Assembly: GCF_017794765.1 (NCBI RefSeq)
Contig: NZ_CP051236.1
Coordinates: 1,393,619 to 1,457,618 of the forward strand
Reading direction: 5' to 3'
Source of the DNA: Nitratireductor sp.
GTDB lineage: Bacteria > Pseudomonadota > Alphaproteobacteria > Rhizobiales > Rhizobiaceae
DNA: 64,000 nucleotides
This document shows positions 52,571 to 62,458 of this stretch, one piece after another. Below the pieces are notes generated by a model that was given only the letters and a program-made list of their open reading frames with translations, had not been told where the DNA came from and did no database searches. Both the position numbers and the translations under genes were made by a program. How positions within the stretch are numbered: the first letter of the stretch is position 1; every line of letters starts with the position of its first letter.

Positions 52571-53356
52571 GTGGAAGCAGTCTTCTCCAGAATTGAGCAT
52601 GCCCGCACGGCGGACGGCGTTGTCCGGCAGATCGAGACGCTGATCCTCGAAGGCGTTCTGCGCGATGGTGACCGCTTGCCCGGTGAGCGTGATCTCGCCC
52701 GCCAGCTGGATATCTCCCGCCCCATCCTGCGAGAGGCTCTGAAAACGCTAGAGGAGCGCGGCCTGATCACCACCCGCCACGGCGGCGGAACCTATGTGGC
52801 CGACATTATCGGTCAGGTGTTCACCAAGCCCGTGCGTGAACTGATCGCCACGCACCGCAAGGCCACCGCCGATTATCTGGAATATCGCCGCGAGATGGAG
52901 GCCGTCGCCGCCGAGTTCGCGGCCAGGCGCGCAACGCCGGAAGATCTCGTTCTGCTCAACGGTATCATGTCGCGGATGGACGAGGCCCACGCTGCGGAGG
53001 ATTTCGAGGCGGAAGCGGCCTGCGACGTGGAGTTTCACAATGCGGTTGGCGAATGCGCGCACAATATCGTGCTGCTGCACACGCTGCGTGCCTGTTACCG
53101 GCTTCTGGCCGATGGTGTCTTTCTCAACCGGGCCCGCATCTATGAACTGCCCGATGCGCGTGACACGCTCCTTGCCCAGCACCGCGCGATCCATGCGGCA
53201 ATTGCCGCCGGCGACCCTGAAGCGGCCCGGGCGGCTGCGATCGCGCATATCGATTTTGTCGAAAAGGCTACCTTTCACGCCGAACGCACGGACGACTGGC
53301 AGCGCATCTCGCGTCTCCGGCTTCATCAGCGCGGCGGGGAGACCATGCAGCAATGA
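52571..53356 (+). CDS. GntR-family regulator, FadR/FCD subgroup
   Basis: The 261-residue protein has an N-terminal GntR winged helix (DGVVRQIETLILEGVLRDGDRLPGERDLARQLDISRPILREALKTLEERGLI) and a C-terminal FCD domain (DVEFHNAVGECAHNIVL, LAQHRAIHAAIAAGDPEAARAAAIAHI), which usually binds a metal and a carboxylic acid. The start is GTG 52571. The stop overlaps the lutA start by four bases (ATGA). It probably senses lactate or glycolate and represses lutABC; glcD may be a second target. Confidence 0.92.
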   Translation: MEAVFSRIEHARTADGVVRQIETLILEGVLRDGDRLPGERDLARQLDISRPILREALKTLEERGLITTRHGGGTYVADIIGQVFTKPVRELIATHRKATADYLEYRREMEAVAAEFAARRATPEDLVLLNGIMSRMDEAHAAEDFEAEAACDVEFHNAVGECAHNIVLLHTLRACYRLLADGVFLNRARIYELPDARDTLLAQHRAIHAAIAAGDPEAARAAAIAHIDFVEKATFHAERTDDWQRISRLRLHQRGGETMQQ

Positions 53357-54180
53357 GCGAGCGAACCGGCTCTGCCGAGAATTTCAAGCCAGCGAAAGAA
53401 GAACCGTTGAAAGAAGAAAGCACCTCACCCAAGCGCGTCGGCCTTTTCGTCACCTGCCTGGTGGACCTGTTCCGGCCGAGCGTTGGTTTTGCCGCCGTCA
53501 AGCTGCTGGAGGAGGCGGGCTGCACCGTCGAGGTGCCCATGGCGCAGACCTGCTGCGGCCAGCCAGCCTATAATTCCGGCGACCGGGAAGATGCTGCAGC
53601 CATAGCGCGCCAGACCATGGAGGCTTTCGAGGAGTTCGACTATGTCGTTGCGCCATCGGGCTCATGCGCGGGCATGCTCAAGAAGCATTACCCGTCGCTT
53701 CTGAAGGGAACACCCTTCGAAGCGCGCGCCGAGGCTTTTTCCGGTCGTGTGCACGAGTTGGTGAGCTTTCTGGTGGATGTGCTGGGCGTGACAGGGGTGC
53801 CGGCCCGCCATGAGGGCAGTGTCACCTATCACGATTCCTGCTCCGGCCTGCGCGAGCTTGGCATTGAAAAGCAGCCGCGAAAGCTCCTGTCATCGGTGGA
53901 GGGGCTGGAACTCAGGGAAATGCAGAATTCCGATGTCTGCTGCGGCTTCGGCGGCACGTTCTGCGTGAAATATCCCGACATTTCCAACAAGATCGTCGAG
54001 GAAAAGACGGCGAGCATCGAAAAAGCAGGGGCGGCTACGCTGCTCGCGGGTGATCTCGGCTGCCTCATGAACATGGCTGGCAAGCTGCATCGGCAGGGCA
54101 GCAGTGTCGAAGTTCGCCATGTGGCCGAGGTTCTTGCCGGCATGACCGACAAGCCGGCTATAGGCGGGGGAGGGCGCTGA
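53353..54180 (+). CDS. lutA: Lactate utilisation protein A (iron-sulfur)
   Basis: The 275-residue protein has two CCG domains typical of LutA/YkgE: QTCCGQPAYNSGD, then SYHDSCSGLREL-type and VCCGFGGTFCVKYPDISN motifs. LutABC oxidises L-lactate to pyruvate through iron-sulfur clusters. It has a charged 27-residue N-terminal extension compared with the family. It overlaps the GntR stop and the lutB start, so translation is coupled. Confidence 0.92.
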   Translation: MSERTGSAENFKPAKEEPLKEESTSPKRVGLFVTCLVDLFRPSVGFAAVKLLEEAGCTVEVPMAQTCCGQPAYNSGDREDAAAIARQTMEAFEEFDYVVAPSGSCAGMLKKHYPSLLKGTPFEARAEAFSGRVHELVSFLVDVLGVTGVPARHEGSVTYHDSCSGLRELGIEKQPRKLLSSVEGLELREMQNSDVCCGFGGTFCVKYPDISNKIVEEKTASIEKAGAATLLAGDLGCLMNMAGKLHRQGSSVEVRHVAEVLAGMTDKPAIGGGGR

Positions 54181-55619
54181 TGGAAATCCAGTCTCCACAG
54201 TTCAGGGAAAAAGCGCGCAAGGCGATTGCCGATGAGCAATTGCAGCGCGCCATGGGCAAAGCGAAGATCGGTTTCGTCGGCAAGCGAAAGAAGGCGGTCG
54301 ACGCACTGCCGGAGTTCGAGGATCTTCGCTCTTCGGCCCGTGCGATCAAGGATCACACGCTCGAACATCTCGATCTCTATCTGGAAGCCTATGAGCGCAA
54401 GGTGATTGCCTCGGGTGGCCAGGTGCACTGGGCCGAAACGGCCGAGGATGCCCGACAGGCGGTTCTCGGTATCTGCCGCGCGGCGGGCGCACGTACCGTC
54501 ACCAAGGGCAAGTCGATGATCACCGAGGAGATCGCGCTCAACGATTTCCTTGAGAAGGAAGGTGTCCGTCCGGTCGAAACCGATCTCGGCGAGTACATCA
54601 TCCAGCTGCGCGGCGAGCATCCAAGCCACATCATCGGCCCGGCCCTGCATTTGAACAAGGAACAGGTAGAGGAGGATTTTCGCCGCGTTCATACCGAGCT
54701 CCCGGCCGGGCGTGATCTCTCGCAGCCCGAATCCCTTCTCGGTGAAGCACGGCACATCCTGCGCCCGCAATACTTTCAGGCCGATGTGGGCATCACCGGC
54801 GCGAATTTCCTTGTCGCCGAAACGGGCACCTCAATCATCGTCACCAATGAGGGCAATGGCGATCTCACGCAGACCCTGCCGCGCGTCCATATCGTCGTTG
54901 CGTCCATCGAAAAGGTCGTACCGACGCTGGAGGATGCGAGCCAGATCCTGCGTGTGCTGGCCCGCTCGGCAACCGGTCAGGACATGAGCGTCTACACCAC
55001 GCTCTCCACCGGTCCACGCCGCCCGGGTGATCCCGACGGTCCGGACGAATATCACGTCATCCTGCTCGACAATGGCCGCTCTTCCATGCTCGGCACGGAG
55101 TTTCACGAGATGCTGCGCTGCATCCGCTGCGGCGCGTGCATGAACCATTGTCCCGTCTATCATGCTGTCGGCGGTCATGCCTATGGCTGGGTCTATCCGG
55201 GACCGATGGGCTCGGTGCTGACGCCTTCGCTGGTCGGCGTCGACAAGGCGGGGCACCTGCCCAACGCCTCCACCTTCTGCGGGCGCTGCGAATCCGTCTG
55301 TCCCATGCAGATCCCGCTGCCGCGCATGATGCGGCACTGGCGCGAGCGTGAGTTCGAGCGCGGGCTCAATCCGGCGACGCAGCGTTTCGGTCTCGGTTTC
55401 TGGGCCTTCTTCGCCCGCCGGCCAGGGCTCTATCGTCTTGCCACGTCGATGGCGATTCCGGCGCTTTCCGGCCTTGCAGGGCGGGAGCGGTGGTTCCGGT
55501 CGCTGCCCTTTGCCGGCGGCTGGACGCGCCACCGCGATCTTCCAGCGCCTGAGAGCCGCACCTTCATGCAGCAGTGGCGTGATCGCGAGGCCCTGAAACA
55601 GAGAGGGAAGATGGCATGA
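54180..55619 (+). CDS. lutB: Lactate utilisation protein B (iron-sulfur)
   Basis: The 479-residue protein is a LutB/YkgF family member: a DUF162-like N-terminal domain (KGKSMITEEIALNDFLEKEGV, TDLGEYIIQL) and a ferredoxin-like C-terminal part with CIRCGACMNHCPVYHAVGGHAYG and FCGRCESVCPMQIPLPRMM. It carries two [4Fe-4S] clusters in the LutABC lactate oxidase. Start and stop overlap the neighbours by one and four bases. Confidence 0.94.
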   Translation: MEIQSPQFREKARKAIADEQLQRAMGKAKIGFVGKRKKAVDALPEFEDLRSSARAIKDHTLEHLDLYLEAYERKVIASGGQVHWAETAEDARQAVLGICRAAGARTVTKGKSMITEEIALNDFLEKEGVRPVETDLGEYIIQLRGEHPSHIIGPALHLNKEQVEEDFRRVHTELPAGRDLSQPESLLGEARHILRPQYFQADVGITGANFLVAETGTSIIVTNEGNGDLTQTLPRVHIVVASIEKVVPTLEDASQILRVLARSATGQDMSVYTTLSTGPRRPGDPDGPDEYHVILLDNGRSSMLGTEFHEMLRCIRCGACMNHCPVYHAVGGHAYGWVYPGPMGSVLTPSLVGVDKAGHLPNASTFCGRCESVCPMQIPLPRMMRHWREREFERGLNPATQRFGLGFWAFFARRPGLYRLATSMAIPALSGLAGRERWFRSLPFAGGWTRHRDLPAPESRTFMQQWRDREALKQRGKMA

Positions 55620-56290
55620 GCGGTCGCGAGGCAATCCTGGGAAAGCTGCGGGCGGCAGCGTCCGTTTCCACCGACGACGGTGCACGGCGCGAAGCCGTTG
55701 AAAAGCGCCTTGCAAAGACGCCGCGCGGGCTCATTCCGGCCCGCGGACAGGTGGAAGGTAAGGAGCGCATTGCTCTTTTCTGTCGCATGGCGGAGGCCGT
55801 TACGGCCACGGTGGAGCGGGTTAAAACCGCCGATGATGTACCGAAATCTGTGACCCATTATCTACGCTCGAAGAATCTGGCCCCCTCCGTTCGCATGGGA
55901 GACGACAGGCGTCTGAAGCGCATGGACTGGGCAAGTCAGAAGTCGCTTGAGGTGAAACGCGGACGGGCCGAACCTGAAGATGAAGTCGGCGTGAGTCACG
56001 CATTCGCCGCCGTTGCTGAAACGGGCACGGTCGCTCTGCCATCGGGCAAGGACAATCCGACCACCGTCAACTTCGTGCCCGATCACCACATCATCGTCAT
56101 TGACGCGAAGGACATTGCCGGTGATCTTGAAACGGTGATTTCCCGCCTCAGGCGCAAATATGGCAGAGGTGACATGCCAAGACTGCTGAACCTCATCACC
56201 GGGCCATCGCGCTCCGGCGACATCGAGCAGACCATGCTGCTCGGGGCGCACGGGCCGCGCGCGCTGCATCTCATCGTCGTAGACGGGTGA
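55616..56290 (+). CDS. lutC: Lactate utilisation protein C
   Basis: The 224-residue protein is LutC/YkgG (LUD domain): EVGVSHAFAAVAETGTVAL, FVPDHHIIVIDAKDI and LLNLITGPSRSGDIEQTMLLGAHGPRALHLIVVDG at the C-terminus. It is the third subunit of the lactate oxidase. It overlaps lutB by four bases. Confidence 0.93.
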   Translation: MSGREAILGKLRAAASVSTDDGARREAVEKRLAKTPRGLIPARGQVEGKERIALFCRMAEAVTATVERVKTADDVPKSVTHYLRSKNLAPSVRMGDDRRLKRMDWASQKSLEVKRGRAEPEDEVGVSHAFAAVAETGTVALPSGKDNPTTVNFVPDHHIIVIDAKDIAGDLETVISRLRRKYGRGDMPRLLNLITGPSRSGDIEQTMLLGAHGPRALHLIVVDG

Positions 56291-56293
56291 GGG

Positions 56294-57034
56294 ATGGCCG
56301 CCGGGGTCTCATATGATGAGGCTTCGACGCCCAACGGCCTGCGCCTCTACGCGGTCGGAGACATTCACGGCCGGCACGATCTGCTGGCCGCGATGCATGC
56401 GCGGCTCATGGAGGAAATCCTTCATGACCGCCCCGCCGACTGGCGCATCGTCTACCTTGGAGACTATGTTGATCGCGGTGCCAATTCACGCGGCGTGATC
56501 GAGTATCTCGCCAATCTGCGCGAGCGCGACCCGCGCGTCATCACGCTTGCCGGAAATCACGATCTGGGCTTTCTCGATTTCCTGTCGAACCCCGACCCCT
56601 TCGGCCTGTTCGCGTGCAATGGCGGTTTCGAGACGGCGCTTTCCTATGGCGTCGAGATCGATCTGACATCGCGAGAGAGGATGATGCCGGGCCACGCGGC
56701 GCTCGTTCGCGCAGTGCCGCGGCGCCACAGGGCGTTTCTGGCCACGCTGCCCTATTCAGTCTCGTTCGGGGATTTCTTCTTCTGCCACGCAGGCGTCCGG
56801 CCGGGCGTCGCCCTCGAAGCCCAGTCGGCGGACGATCTCATCTGGATCAGACACGAGTTCCATGCATTTGGGGGGCTTCATCCCAAATTGATCGTGCATG
56901 GTCACACGCCCGTGGACGCGCCGGAACTCCTTAAGAACCGCATAAACCTTGACACTGGCGCATGGCACAGTGACCGGTTGACGGCACTCAGGATGGAGGG
57001 TCGGGAAAAGAAGTTGATCGAGGTCGCCTGTTGA
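56294..57034 (+). CDS. Metallophosphoesterase, serine/threonine phosphatase-like
   Basis: The 246-residue protein has the calcineurin-type metal-binding motifs in order: GDIHGRHD, GDYVDRG, GNHD, and the final VHGHTPV. All metal ligands are present, so it is probably an active protein phosphatase or Ap4A-type hydrolase. It starts three bases after the lutC stop, so it may be read as the last gene of the lut transcript, although the family is also found apart from lut genes. Confidence 0.88.
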   Translation: MAAGVSYDEASTPNGLRLYAVGDIHGRHDLLAAMHARLMEEILHDRPADWRIVYLGDYVDRGANSRGVIEYLANLRERDPRVITLAGNHDLGFLDFLSNPDPFGLFACNGGFETALSYGVEIDLTSRERMMPGHAALVRAVPRRHRAFLATLPYSVSFGDFFFCHAGVRPGVALEAQSADDLIWIRHEFHAFGGLHPKLIVHGHTPVDAPELLKNRINLDTGAWHSDRLTALRMEGREKKLIEVAC

Positions 57035-57067
57035 TAGCGGGTGACCTGATGGCACGAAAGCCTGTAG

Positions 57068-57208
57068 CTACTCGATGGCGGCAGAAATGCCGTAACCGTC
57101 CACGGGGTGGTGATCACCGGAAGCACCGGCCGAAAGAAGCCTTGCACCGATCAGCGTGAAGGCTGAGACAGTGATGAGAAACACGACAGTTGCACGCCCG
57201 ATTGTCAT
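57068..57208 (-). CDS. Small single-helix membrane protein, hypothetical
   Basis: The 46-residue frame has one membrane helix (about residues 6-28) and an acidic, histidine-containing tail (SGDHHPVDGYG). ATG 57208 has AAGGGA upstream. No family is recognised. The longer frame from 57355 is not used: it overlaps the start of the divergent gene. Moderate support only. Confidence 0.45.
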   Translation of the reverse strand: MTIGRATVVFLITVSAFTLIGARLLSAGASGDHHPVDGYGISAAIE

Positions 57209-57353
57209 TCGACCAAAAGTCCCTTGAAGGTCAGCAAGCGCGGCTCCCCGTGCCGCGCAGGCTGCAATAAACACAAACAGCTTAAGATTGAAACAATTTA
57301 TGTGCCAATACCCACATTGTTTATGACGAACACCGGAAAACGTGGGAATGACC

Positions 57354-57998
57354 ATGTCTCTGCAAAACCGCGTATCTCCATTCGGTCAGGTTGTTGCAAC
57401 TCAGGCGCGCGGCCTTTTCACCGGCAATCGCGGTGTGATCCATGATCCCGATACGAAAACGCTCCTGCGCCGCCGCTGGACGACCAGGGCCTGGATTGTC
57501 TGCGTCTGCGAATTCCGGGGCCGCCGACGTGAGGTCATGGGGCGGAACAGCCCGACAGGCAGGGCGGGATGGACAGAGCTCTTCTTTCTAGATGAGGTGA
57601 CCGCCCTTGCGGCGGGCCACCGCCCCTGCTTCTTCTGCCGGCGCGAGGCGGCAACGGATTTCTTGACCTGCGTGCGCGAAGTGAAGAAAGATCAGGCGTT
57701 GAAGGCCCCCGATCTCGACTCAACTCTCCATGGGCAGAGGCTCGCCGTTACGGGCAGAACACAACCCATCGCTGCAGAGGCGCTGCCGGACCTGCCCGAC
57801 GGTTCCGTGATCGCATTCGGAGAGCGGGCTTGTGCACTTCGCGGTGGGGCGCTGTATGAGTGGAGTTTTGCGGGCTACGGAAGTACCCTTTCACCGGAAA
57901 AGATCCCGCCGGTTGTTCAGCTGCTGACGCCGGCCTTGACCGTCTCCGCGCTGCGCCAGGGCTATTCACCGGTCTGGCACGCAAGCATAGGCTCTTGA
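57354..57998 (+). CDS. Conserved hypothetical protein with cysteine pair
   Basis: The 214-residue product is not recognised with confidence. It holds a [12 protein letters not shown] segment (residues near 92-103), which could bind zinc, and an N-terminal [26 protein letters not shown] that reads as conserved. Starts at 57342 (GTG), 57348 and 57354 are possible; ATG 57354 has GGGA at best spacing. It lies just before rsmE (32 bp) and may be co-transcribed. Confidence 0.7.
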   Translation: MSLQNRVSPFGQVVATQARGLFTGNRGVIHDPDTKTLLRRRWTTRAWIVCVCEFRGRRREVMGRNSPTGRAGWTELFFLDEVTALAAGHRPCFFCRREAATDFLTCVREVKKDQALKAPDLDSTLHGQRLAVTGRTQPIAAEALPDLPDGSVIAFGERACALRGGALYEWSFAGYGSTLSPEKIPPVVQLLTPALTVSALRQGYSPVWHASIGS

Positions 57999-58029
57999 CG
58001 CGTCGACATTGATCCACCATCAGACCGGC

Positions 58030-58767
58030 ATGCGTGCGAACTATAAACTGCAGCGGCTGTTCATCGATGCCGCCCTCTCTGCCGGTGCCGAGGTGGAAAC
58101 CAGCCGGGAACAGGCTCACTACCTGACCAATGTCCTGCGCATGCGCGAAGGCGGCGAAGTGCTCGTTTTCAACGGGCGCGACGGCGAGTGGCATGCCGAA
58201 GTGGTCGAGGCCAAACGCAAGGCGGTGCGTCTGCGCATGACCACTCAGGCGCGGCCCCAGACGCCTCATCCCGACCTTCTCTACTGCTTTGCTCCCCTGA
58301 AGAAGGGGCGGCTCGACTATCTTGTGCAGAAGGCTGTTGAAATGGGGGCCGGGCGTCTGCAACCCGTCATCACCCAGCACACGCAGGTGGCAAAACCCGG
58401 CACCCAGCGCCTCGAAGCCAATGTCATGGAAGCAGCCGAACAGTGCGGCATATTGGCCGTGCCGGAGGTACTCGAACCGCTAAAGCTTGATCGTCTTCTG
58501 GCCGATTGGGAACCCGATCGTCGTCTGATCTTCTGCGATGAGGATGCCGCAACCAACAATCCGATGCCGGCGCTTGCGACGGTGCGGGAAAAGAAGCTTG
58601 CGCTTCTCGTTGGTCCGGAGGGCGGGTTTTCCGAAGCCGAGCGTGCGCAGCTGCGCGCTTTGCCCTTCGTGACACCCATTCCGCTCGGGCCCCGCATCCT
58701 GCGGGCCGATACGGCAGCGGTGGCGGCTCTTGCCGTCATCCAGGCGAGCGCTGGCGACTGGGGTTGA
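58030..58767 (+). CDS. rsmE: 16S rRNA m3U1498 methyltransferase RsmE
   Basis: The 245-residue protein is an RsmE (SPOUT superfamily): PUA-like N-terminal domain ([46 protein letters not shown]), then [19 protein letters not shown] and the knot motifs [13 protein letters not shown] and [16 protein letters not shown]. It methylates U1498 of 16S rRNA using S-adenosylmethionine. ATG 58030 has a weak ribosome site; a TTG at 58009 is less likely. Confidence 0.94.
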   Translation: MRANYKLQRLFIDAALSAGAEVETSREQAHYLTNVLRMREGGEVLVFNGRDGEWHAEVVEAKRKAVRLRMTTQARPQTPHPDLLYCFAPLKKGRLDYLVQKAVEMGAGRLQPVITQHTQVAKPGTQRLEANVMEAAEQCGILAVPEVLEPLKLDRLLADWEPDRRLIFCDEDAATNNPMPALATVREKKLALLVGPEGGFSEAERAQLRALPFVTPIPLGPRILRADTAAVAALAVIQASAGDWG

Positions 58768-58970
58768 GGTTTTCACATCAAGTTTGGTTGACGCTACAAT
58801 CAGCAATTCTTACTTGAAGCGAATTGTTTGCATGTCCATCAGTTCATGGTGGTTTGCTCTGGCATTTTGCAGTCACGTGGCATCAGGTGACGTTCGCACA
58901 AATGCGAATTCGAGAAGGTAGGGCGTCCTTCTGCGTTCAGGCGGACGCATGGCGCTCTAGGAGGACGTAT

Positions 58971-60344
58971 ATGGCCCGTGACACAACTGACAATCGTCCG
59001 ATCGAACGGGTCGATGAACTTGTCGCCGATCTCGCCAAAGGCTGTAAGCCGAAGGATAAATGGCGCATCGGCACCGAGCACGAAAAATTCCCCTTCTATG
59101 TCGATGGCAACCGGCCCGTTCCCTATGAGGGCGAGCGCGGCATCAAGGCAGTCCTTCAGGGCATGCAGCGCGTTCTCGGGTGGGATGCCATCAATGATGA
59201 TGGCAACATCATCGGTCTGGTCGAACCGACCGGGCAGGGCGCCATCTCGCTCGAACCGGGTGGGCAGTTCGAACTCTCCGGTGCGCCGCTCGAAACGCTT
59301 CACCAGACTTGCCGCGAGGGCAACGCCCATCTGGCGCAACTGCGCGAGATTGCCGAGCCGCTCGGCATCCGCTTCCTGGGCCTCGGGGGCAGTCCGAAAT
59401 GGACGCTCGCCGAAACGCCGCAAATGCCGAAATCGCGCTACCGGATCATGACCGCCTACATGCCGAAGGTCGGCACGCAGGGCCTCGACATGATGTACCG
59501 CACCTGCACGATCCAGGTGAACCTCGACTTCGAGACCGAAGCGGACATGCGCCGCAAGATGCAGGTTGCGCAGCGCCTGCAGCCGCTTTCCACCGCGCTC
59601 TTTGCAAATTCCCCCTTCACCGGCGGGCGGCTGAACGGTTACCAGTCCTGGCGCGGCGACATCTGGCGCGACACGGACAATCAACGCTCGGGCCTTCTGC
59701 CTTTTGCATTTTCCGAGCGCTTCGGCTTCGCCGATTATGTGGAATGGGCGCTGGATGTGCCGATGTATTTCATCATCCGCGACGGTCGGTATCACGACTG
59801 CACCCACATCACCTTCCGCCAGTTCATGGAAGGCGCGCTCAAGGGTGAGGTAACTGACGGCCTGCCAACCATCGGCGACTGGTCCAATCATCTCTCGACG
59901 CTCTTCCCCGATGTGCGTCTCAAGCGATTTCTTGAGATGCGCGGCGCCGATGGCGGCCGGTGGCGGCGCATCTGCGCGCTGCCGGCCTTCTGGGTGGGGC
60001 TGCTCTATGATCAGGCAGCACTCGACGCCGCTCACGACCTCACGGCCGACTGGTCGTTCGAGGAGGTGGATGCCATGCGCAACGCAGTGCCGAAAGAGGG
60101 GCTGGCCACGCGCTTCCGCAATCACGAGCTGCGTGACATTGCCCGCGAGGTTCTGGCCATTTCGCGCAAGGGGCTTTCCGCCCGCAAGCGTCTCAATCCG
60201 GAAGGCTATGACGAGGCAAGCTTCCTGAGTCCGCTGGACGAGATCGTCGCGCGCGGAACCACCAGCGCGGAAGAACTCGCCAATGCCTTCAACACCCGCT
60301 GGGACAGATCGATCGAGCCGGTATTCCTCGAACAGGCCTATTAG
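58971..60344 (+). CDS. gshA: Glutamate-cysteine ligase, plant type
   Basis: The 457-residue enzyme makes gamma-glutamylcysteine, the first step of glutathione synthesis. It belongs to the GCS2 plant/alphaproteobacterial type (WRIGTEHEKFPF, GGQFELSGAPLETLHQTCREGNAH, LGLGGSPKWTLAETPQMPKSRYRIM). ATG 58971 is preceded by GGAGGACG and gives the family length; the open frame from 58824 is not used. Bacterial copies lack transit peptides. The 200-bp gap after rsmE should hold its promoter. Confidence 0.95.
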   Translation: MARDTTDNRPIERVDELVADLAKGCKPKDKWRIGTEHEKFPFYVDGNRPVPYEGERGIKAVLQGMQRVLGWDAINDDGNIIGLVEPTGQGAISLEPGGQFELSGAPLETLHQTCREGNAHLAQLREIAEPLGIRFLGLGGSPKWTLAETPQMPKSRYRIMTAYMPKVGTQGLDMMYRTCTIQVNLDFETEADMRRKMQVAQRLQPLSTALFANSPFTGGRLNGYQSWRGDIWRDTDNQRSGLLPFAFSERFGFADYVEWALDVPMYFIIRDGRYHDCTHITFRQFMEGALKGEVTDGLPTIGDWSNHLSTLFPDVRLKRFLEMRGADGGRWRRICALPAFWVGLLYDQAALDAAHDLTADWSFEEVDAMRNAVPKEGLATRFRNHELRDIAREVLAISRKGLSARKRLNPEGYDEASFLSPLDEIVARGTTSAEELANAFNTRWDRSIEPVFLEQAY

Positions 60345-60447
60345 GCATCCGCTCAAGGCAGCGAAGACAAAGCGGATTTGTCGGGTTATCTTTCTGAAAC
60401 ATTGGTCCGATAATTGCTCGGCGACGATTGAATGAAGGAGAAAACCC

Positions 60448-61353
60448 ATGCTTCCGCTCTTCGAGATGCTCAACAATGCCGGTCAGGGGCATGGCGTGGA
60501 TCAGCTCGCCAGGCAGTTTGGCATTTCGCAGGCACAGGCGCAGGAAGCCATGGAGGCGCTCCTGCCGGCTTTCAGTCAGGGGCTGAAGCGCAACGCGGCC
60601 GATCCCTACGGTGCCGGTAATTTTCTTGGTGCGCTCGCCTCGGGTCAGCACGCAAAATATTTCGAGGATGCCGCCAACGCTTTCTCGCCGCAGGGTGTGG
60701 CCGAGGGCAACGGCATTCTGGGCCACTTGTTCGGCTCCAAGGATGTGAGCCGCGCCGTCGCAAGCCACGCCGCACAGGCAACCGGGCTCGGCCAGGACAT
60801 GCTGAAGCAGATGCTTCCCGTGCTCGCTTCCATGCTCATGGGCGGCCTGTTCAAACAGTCCACCGGTCAGATACAGGGCGCGCAGCCGCGTCAGGCGCAG
60901 GCCAGCGGTGGTGGCATGCTTGGCGACCTCATGGAGCAGATGATGCGCCAGATGGGCCAACAGCAGCCCGGCGCTCAGCCGCGTGGGCGCGCGCCATCGG
61001 GCATGAGCCCGTCCGACAACCCACTCGGCCAGATACTGGAAGGCATGTTTGGTGGTGGTGGTGGTGGTTCCACCGGGCGCGGCGCTCCCTCTGGCGGTCA
61101 GGGCAACAACCCTCTGGGGGAAATCTTCGACCAGTTCCTGCGCGGCGGGCAGGGTGCCGGGCAACCTGAACCGCAGAGCCGCCGCGCACCGCAGCCCGAG
61201 CCGGAAGCCAATCCGGGTGGCCGCCCCCGCAATCCCTATGACGACCTGTTCGGCCAGATGTTCGAGACCGGCCGCAAGACGCGTGACGACTATGAGCGCG
61301 GCGTGGAAAACATCTTCGAGCAGTTCCGGCAGGGGATGGAACGCCGCCGGTAG
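60448..61353 (+). CDS. DUF937 domain protein
   Basis: The 301-residue protein has an N-terminal DUF937 domain (LFEMLNNAGQGHGVDQLARQFGISQAQAQEAMEALLPAFSQGLKR, ILGHLFGSKDVSRAVASHAAQATGLGQDMLKQMLPVLASMLMGGL) and a glycine-, glutamine- and proline-rich C-terminal half. A run of six GGT codons (61051-61068) lies within the latter and could vary in length. Function unknown. ATG 60448 follows GAAGGAG. Confidence 0.88.
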   Translation: MLPLFEMLNNAGQGHGVDQLARQFGISQAQAQEAMEALLPAFSQGLKRNAADPYGAGNFLGALASGQHAKYFEDAANAFSPQGVAEGNGILGHLFGSKDVSRAVASHAAQATGLGQDMLKQMLPVLASMLMGGLFKQSTGQIQGAQPRQAQASGGGMLGDLMEQMMRQMGQQQPGAQPRGRAPSGMSPSDNPLGQILEGMFGGGGGGSTGRGAPSGGQGNNPLGEIFDQFLRGGQGAGQPEPQSRRAPQPEPEANPGGRPRNPYDDLFGQMFETGRKTRDDYERGVENIFEQFRQGMERRR

Positions 61354-61457
61354 GCCTTGCGCCACAGCCGTTTTCCTGTTGTGCAAGGCAGGTCTCCGCC
61401 TTTTCCGTTGCCTTCGTGCGCGCTAGCATCAGGCCTTCTTCAGGGAGATGAACCCGG

Positions 61458-62084
61458 ATGTATTGCCCACCCGCCTTTCGAGAGGAAGAGCTGCCCGCAC
61501 TTCATGAACTGATGCGGGCGGCGCGGCTTGCCAATGTGGTGACCTCTGGTGCGAATGGACTTCATGCAAGCCCTCTGCCGCTGTTTCTTGATGAGACCGA
61601 AGGCCCTTATGGCACGCTCTATGGCCATCTCGCCCGCGCCAACGAGCAATGGAAGGACACGCCGATTGGCGAGGCGCTCGCCATCTTTATGGGTCCCGAC
61701 GCGTATGTGACCCCATCCTGGTATGCCTCCAAGAAAGAGCATGGGAAGGTCGTCCCTACCTGGAATTATACCGTGGTTCAGGCGCGGGGACCGATTGAAT
61801 TCTTCGATGACGAGGCTCGGCTTCGTGGGGTGGTTGAGCGCCTGACGACCCTTCACGAAACGGGTCGCGCGGAAATCTGGTCTGTCTCGGATGCGCCTGA
61901 AAAGTTCATCATGGGCCAGTTGCGCGGGATCGTCGGGCTACGTCTTCCCATCACGAACCTCGAAGGCAAGCGCAAGATGAGCCAGAATCGCAGCGCCGCT
62001 GACAGGGCGGGTGTCGCTGCCGGGCTGGCGGCGAGCGCCCATCCGGCGGAAAGAGCAGTGGCTGCGGAGATTCCACAGGATTGA
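61458..62084 (+). CDS. PaiB-like FMN-binding protein
   Basis: The 208-residue protein matches the FMN-binding PaiB family (MYCPPAFREEELPALHELMRAARLANVVT, ASPLPLFLDE, VTPSWYASKKEHGKVVPTWNYTVVQARG, KFIMGQLRGIVGLRLPI). It is annotated in Bacillus as a repressor of protease and sporulation genes, but is a split-barrel flavoprotein. The start follows a GGAG-like AGGGAG. Not linked to the ribosomal genes downstream. Confidence 0.9.
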   Translation: MYCPPAFREEELPALHELMRAARLANVVTSGANGLHASPLPLFLDETEGPYGTLYGHLARANEQWKDTPIGEALAIFMGPDAYVTPSWYASKKEHGKVVPTWNYTVVQARGPIEFFDDEARLRGVVERLTTLHETGRAEIWSVSDAPEKFIMGQLRGIVGLRLPITNLEGKRKMSQNRSAADRAGVAAGLAASAHPAERAVAAEIPQD

Positions 62085-62147
62085 CGACGGTTTCCCGGGC
62101 AGGGTGAGACCCCTTGCCGCGATGGCCGCGCATTCGCGCCGTTTTGA

Positions 62148-62176
62148 TTGACTCTGCGCATCCATGCTCCTATAAG
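62148..62176 (+). promoter_or_regulatory. rpmH promoter
   Basis: TTGACT (62148-62153) and TATAAG (62171-62176) are spaced by 17 bp, 125 bp before the rpmH ATG. This is the best sigma-70-like pair in the rpmH-rnpA-yidC leader. Confidence 0.7.
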
Positions 62177-62300
62177 CCCGGCCACGCTTGGGCCTTGTGT
62201 CCGGCGGCGCGTATCCGTGCCTTCGGTCCAGCCCGTAAAGCAAAGCTCCTGTTCATTGAAACAGAATTAAGAAGGGCCGCACTCCGCGGTATTAAAACAA

Positions 62301-62435
62301 ATGAAGCGTACATATCAGCCTTCCAAGATCGTCCGTAAACGCCGGCACGGTTTCCGTGCGCGCATGGCCACCAAGGGCGGCCGTCGCGTGATCGCAGCCC
62401 GCCGCAATCGCGGCCGCAAGCGGCTGTCCGCATAA
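62301..62435 (+). CDS. rpmH: 50S ribosomal protein L34
   Basis: A complete 44-residue L34, starting [20 protein letters not shown] and ending [11 protein letters not shown]. It is part of the large ribosomal subunit. It leads rnpA by 23 bp and yidC beyond, the common bacterial order. The 5' leader after the promoter is about 120 nt. Confidence 0.98.
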   Translation: MKRTYQPSKIVRKRRHGFRARMATKGGRRVIAARRNRGRKRLSA

Positions 62436-62458
62436 GGTCTGGAGGCGAGGCCGGAAAG

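Noticed and set aside
58839..60476. 545-codon minus-strand open frame
   Set aside because: Antisense of gshA; composition shows a GC-rich shadow frame and the sense strand encodes an unmistakable glutamate-cysteine ligase.
61051..61068. Six GGT repeats in the DUF937 gene as a phase-variable tract
   Set aside because: The repeats are whole codons in frame, so length change would only add or remove glycines and not switch the gene off.
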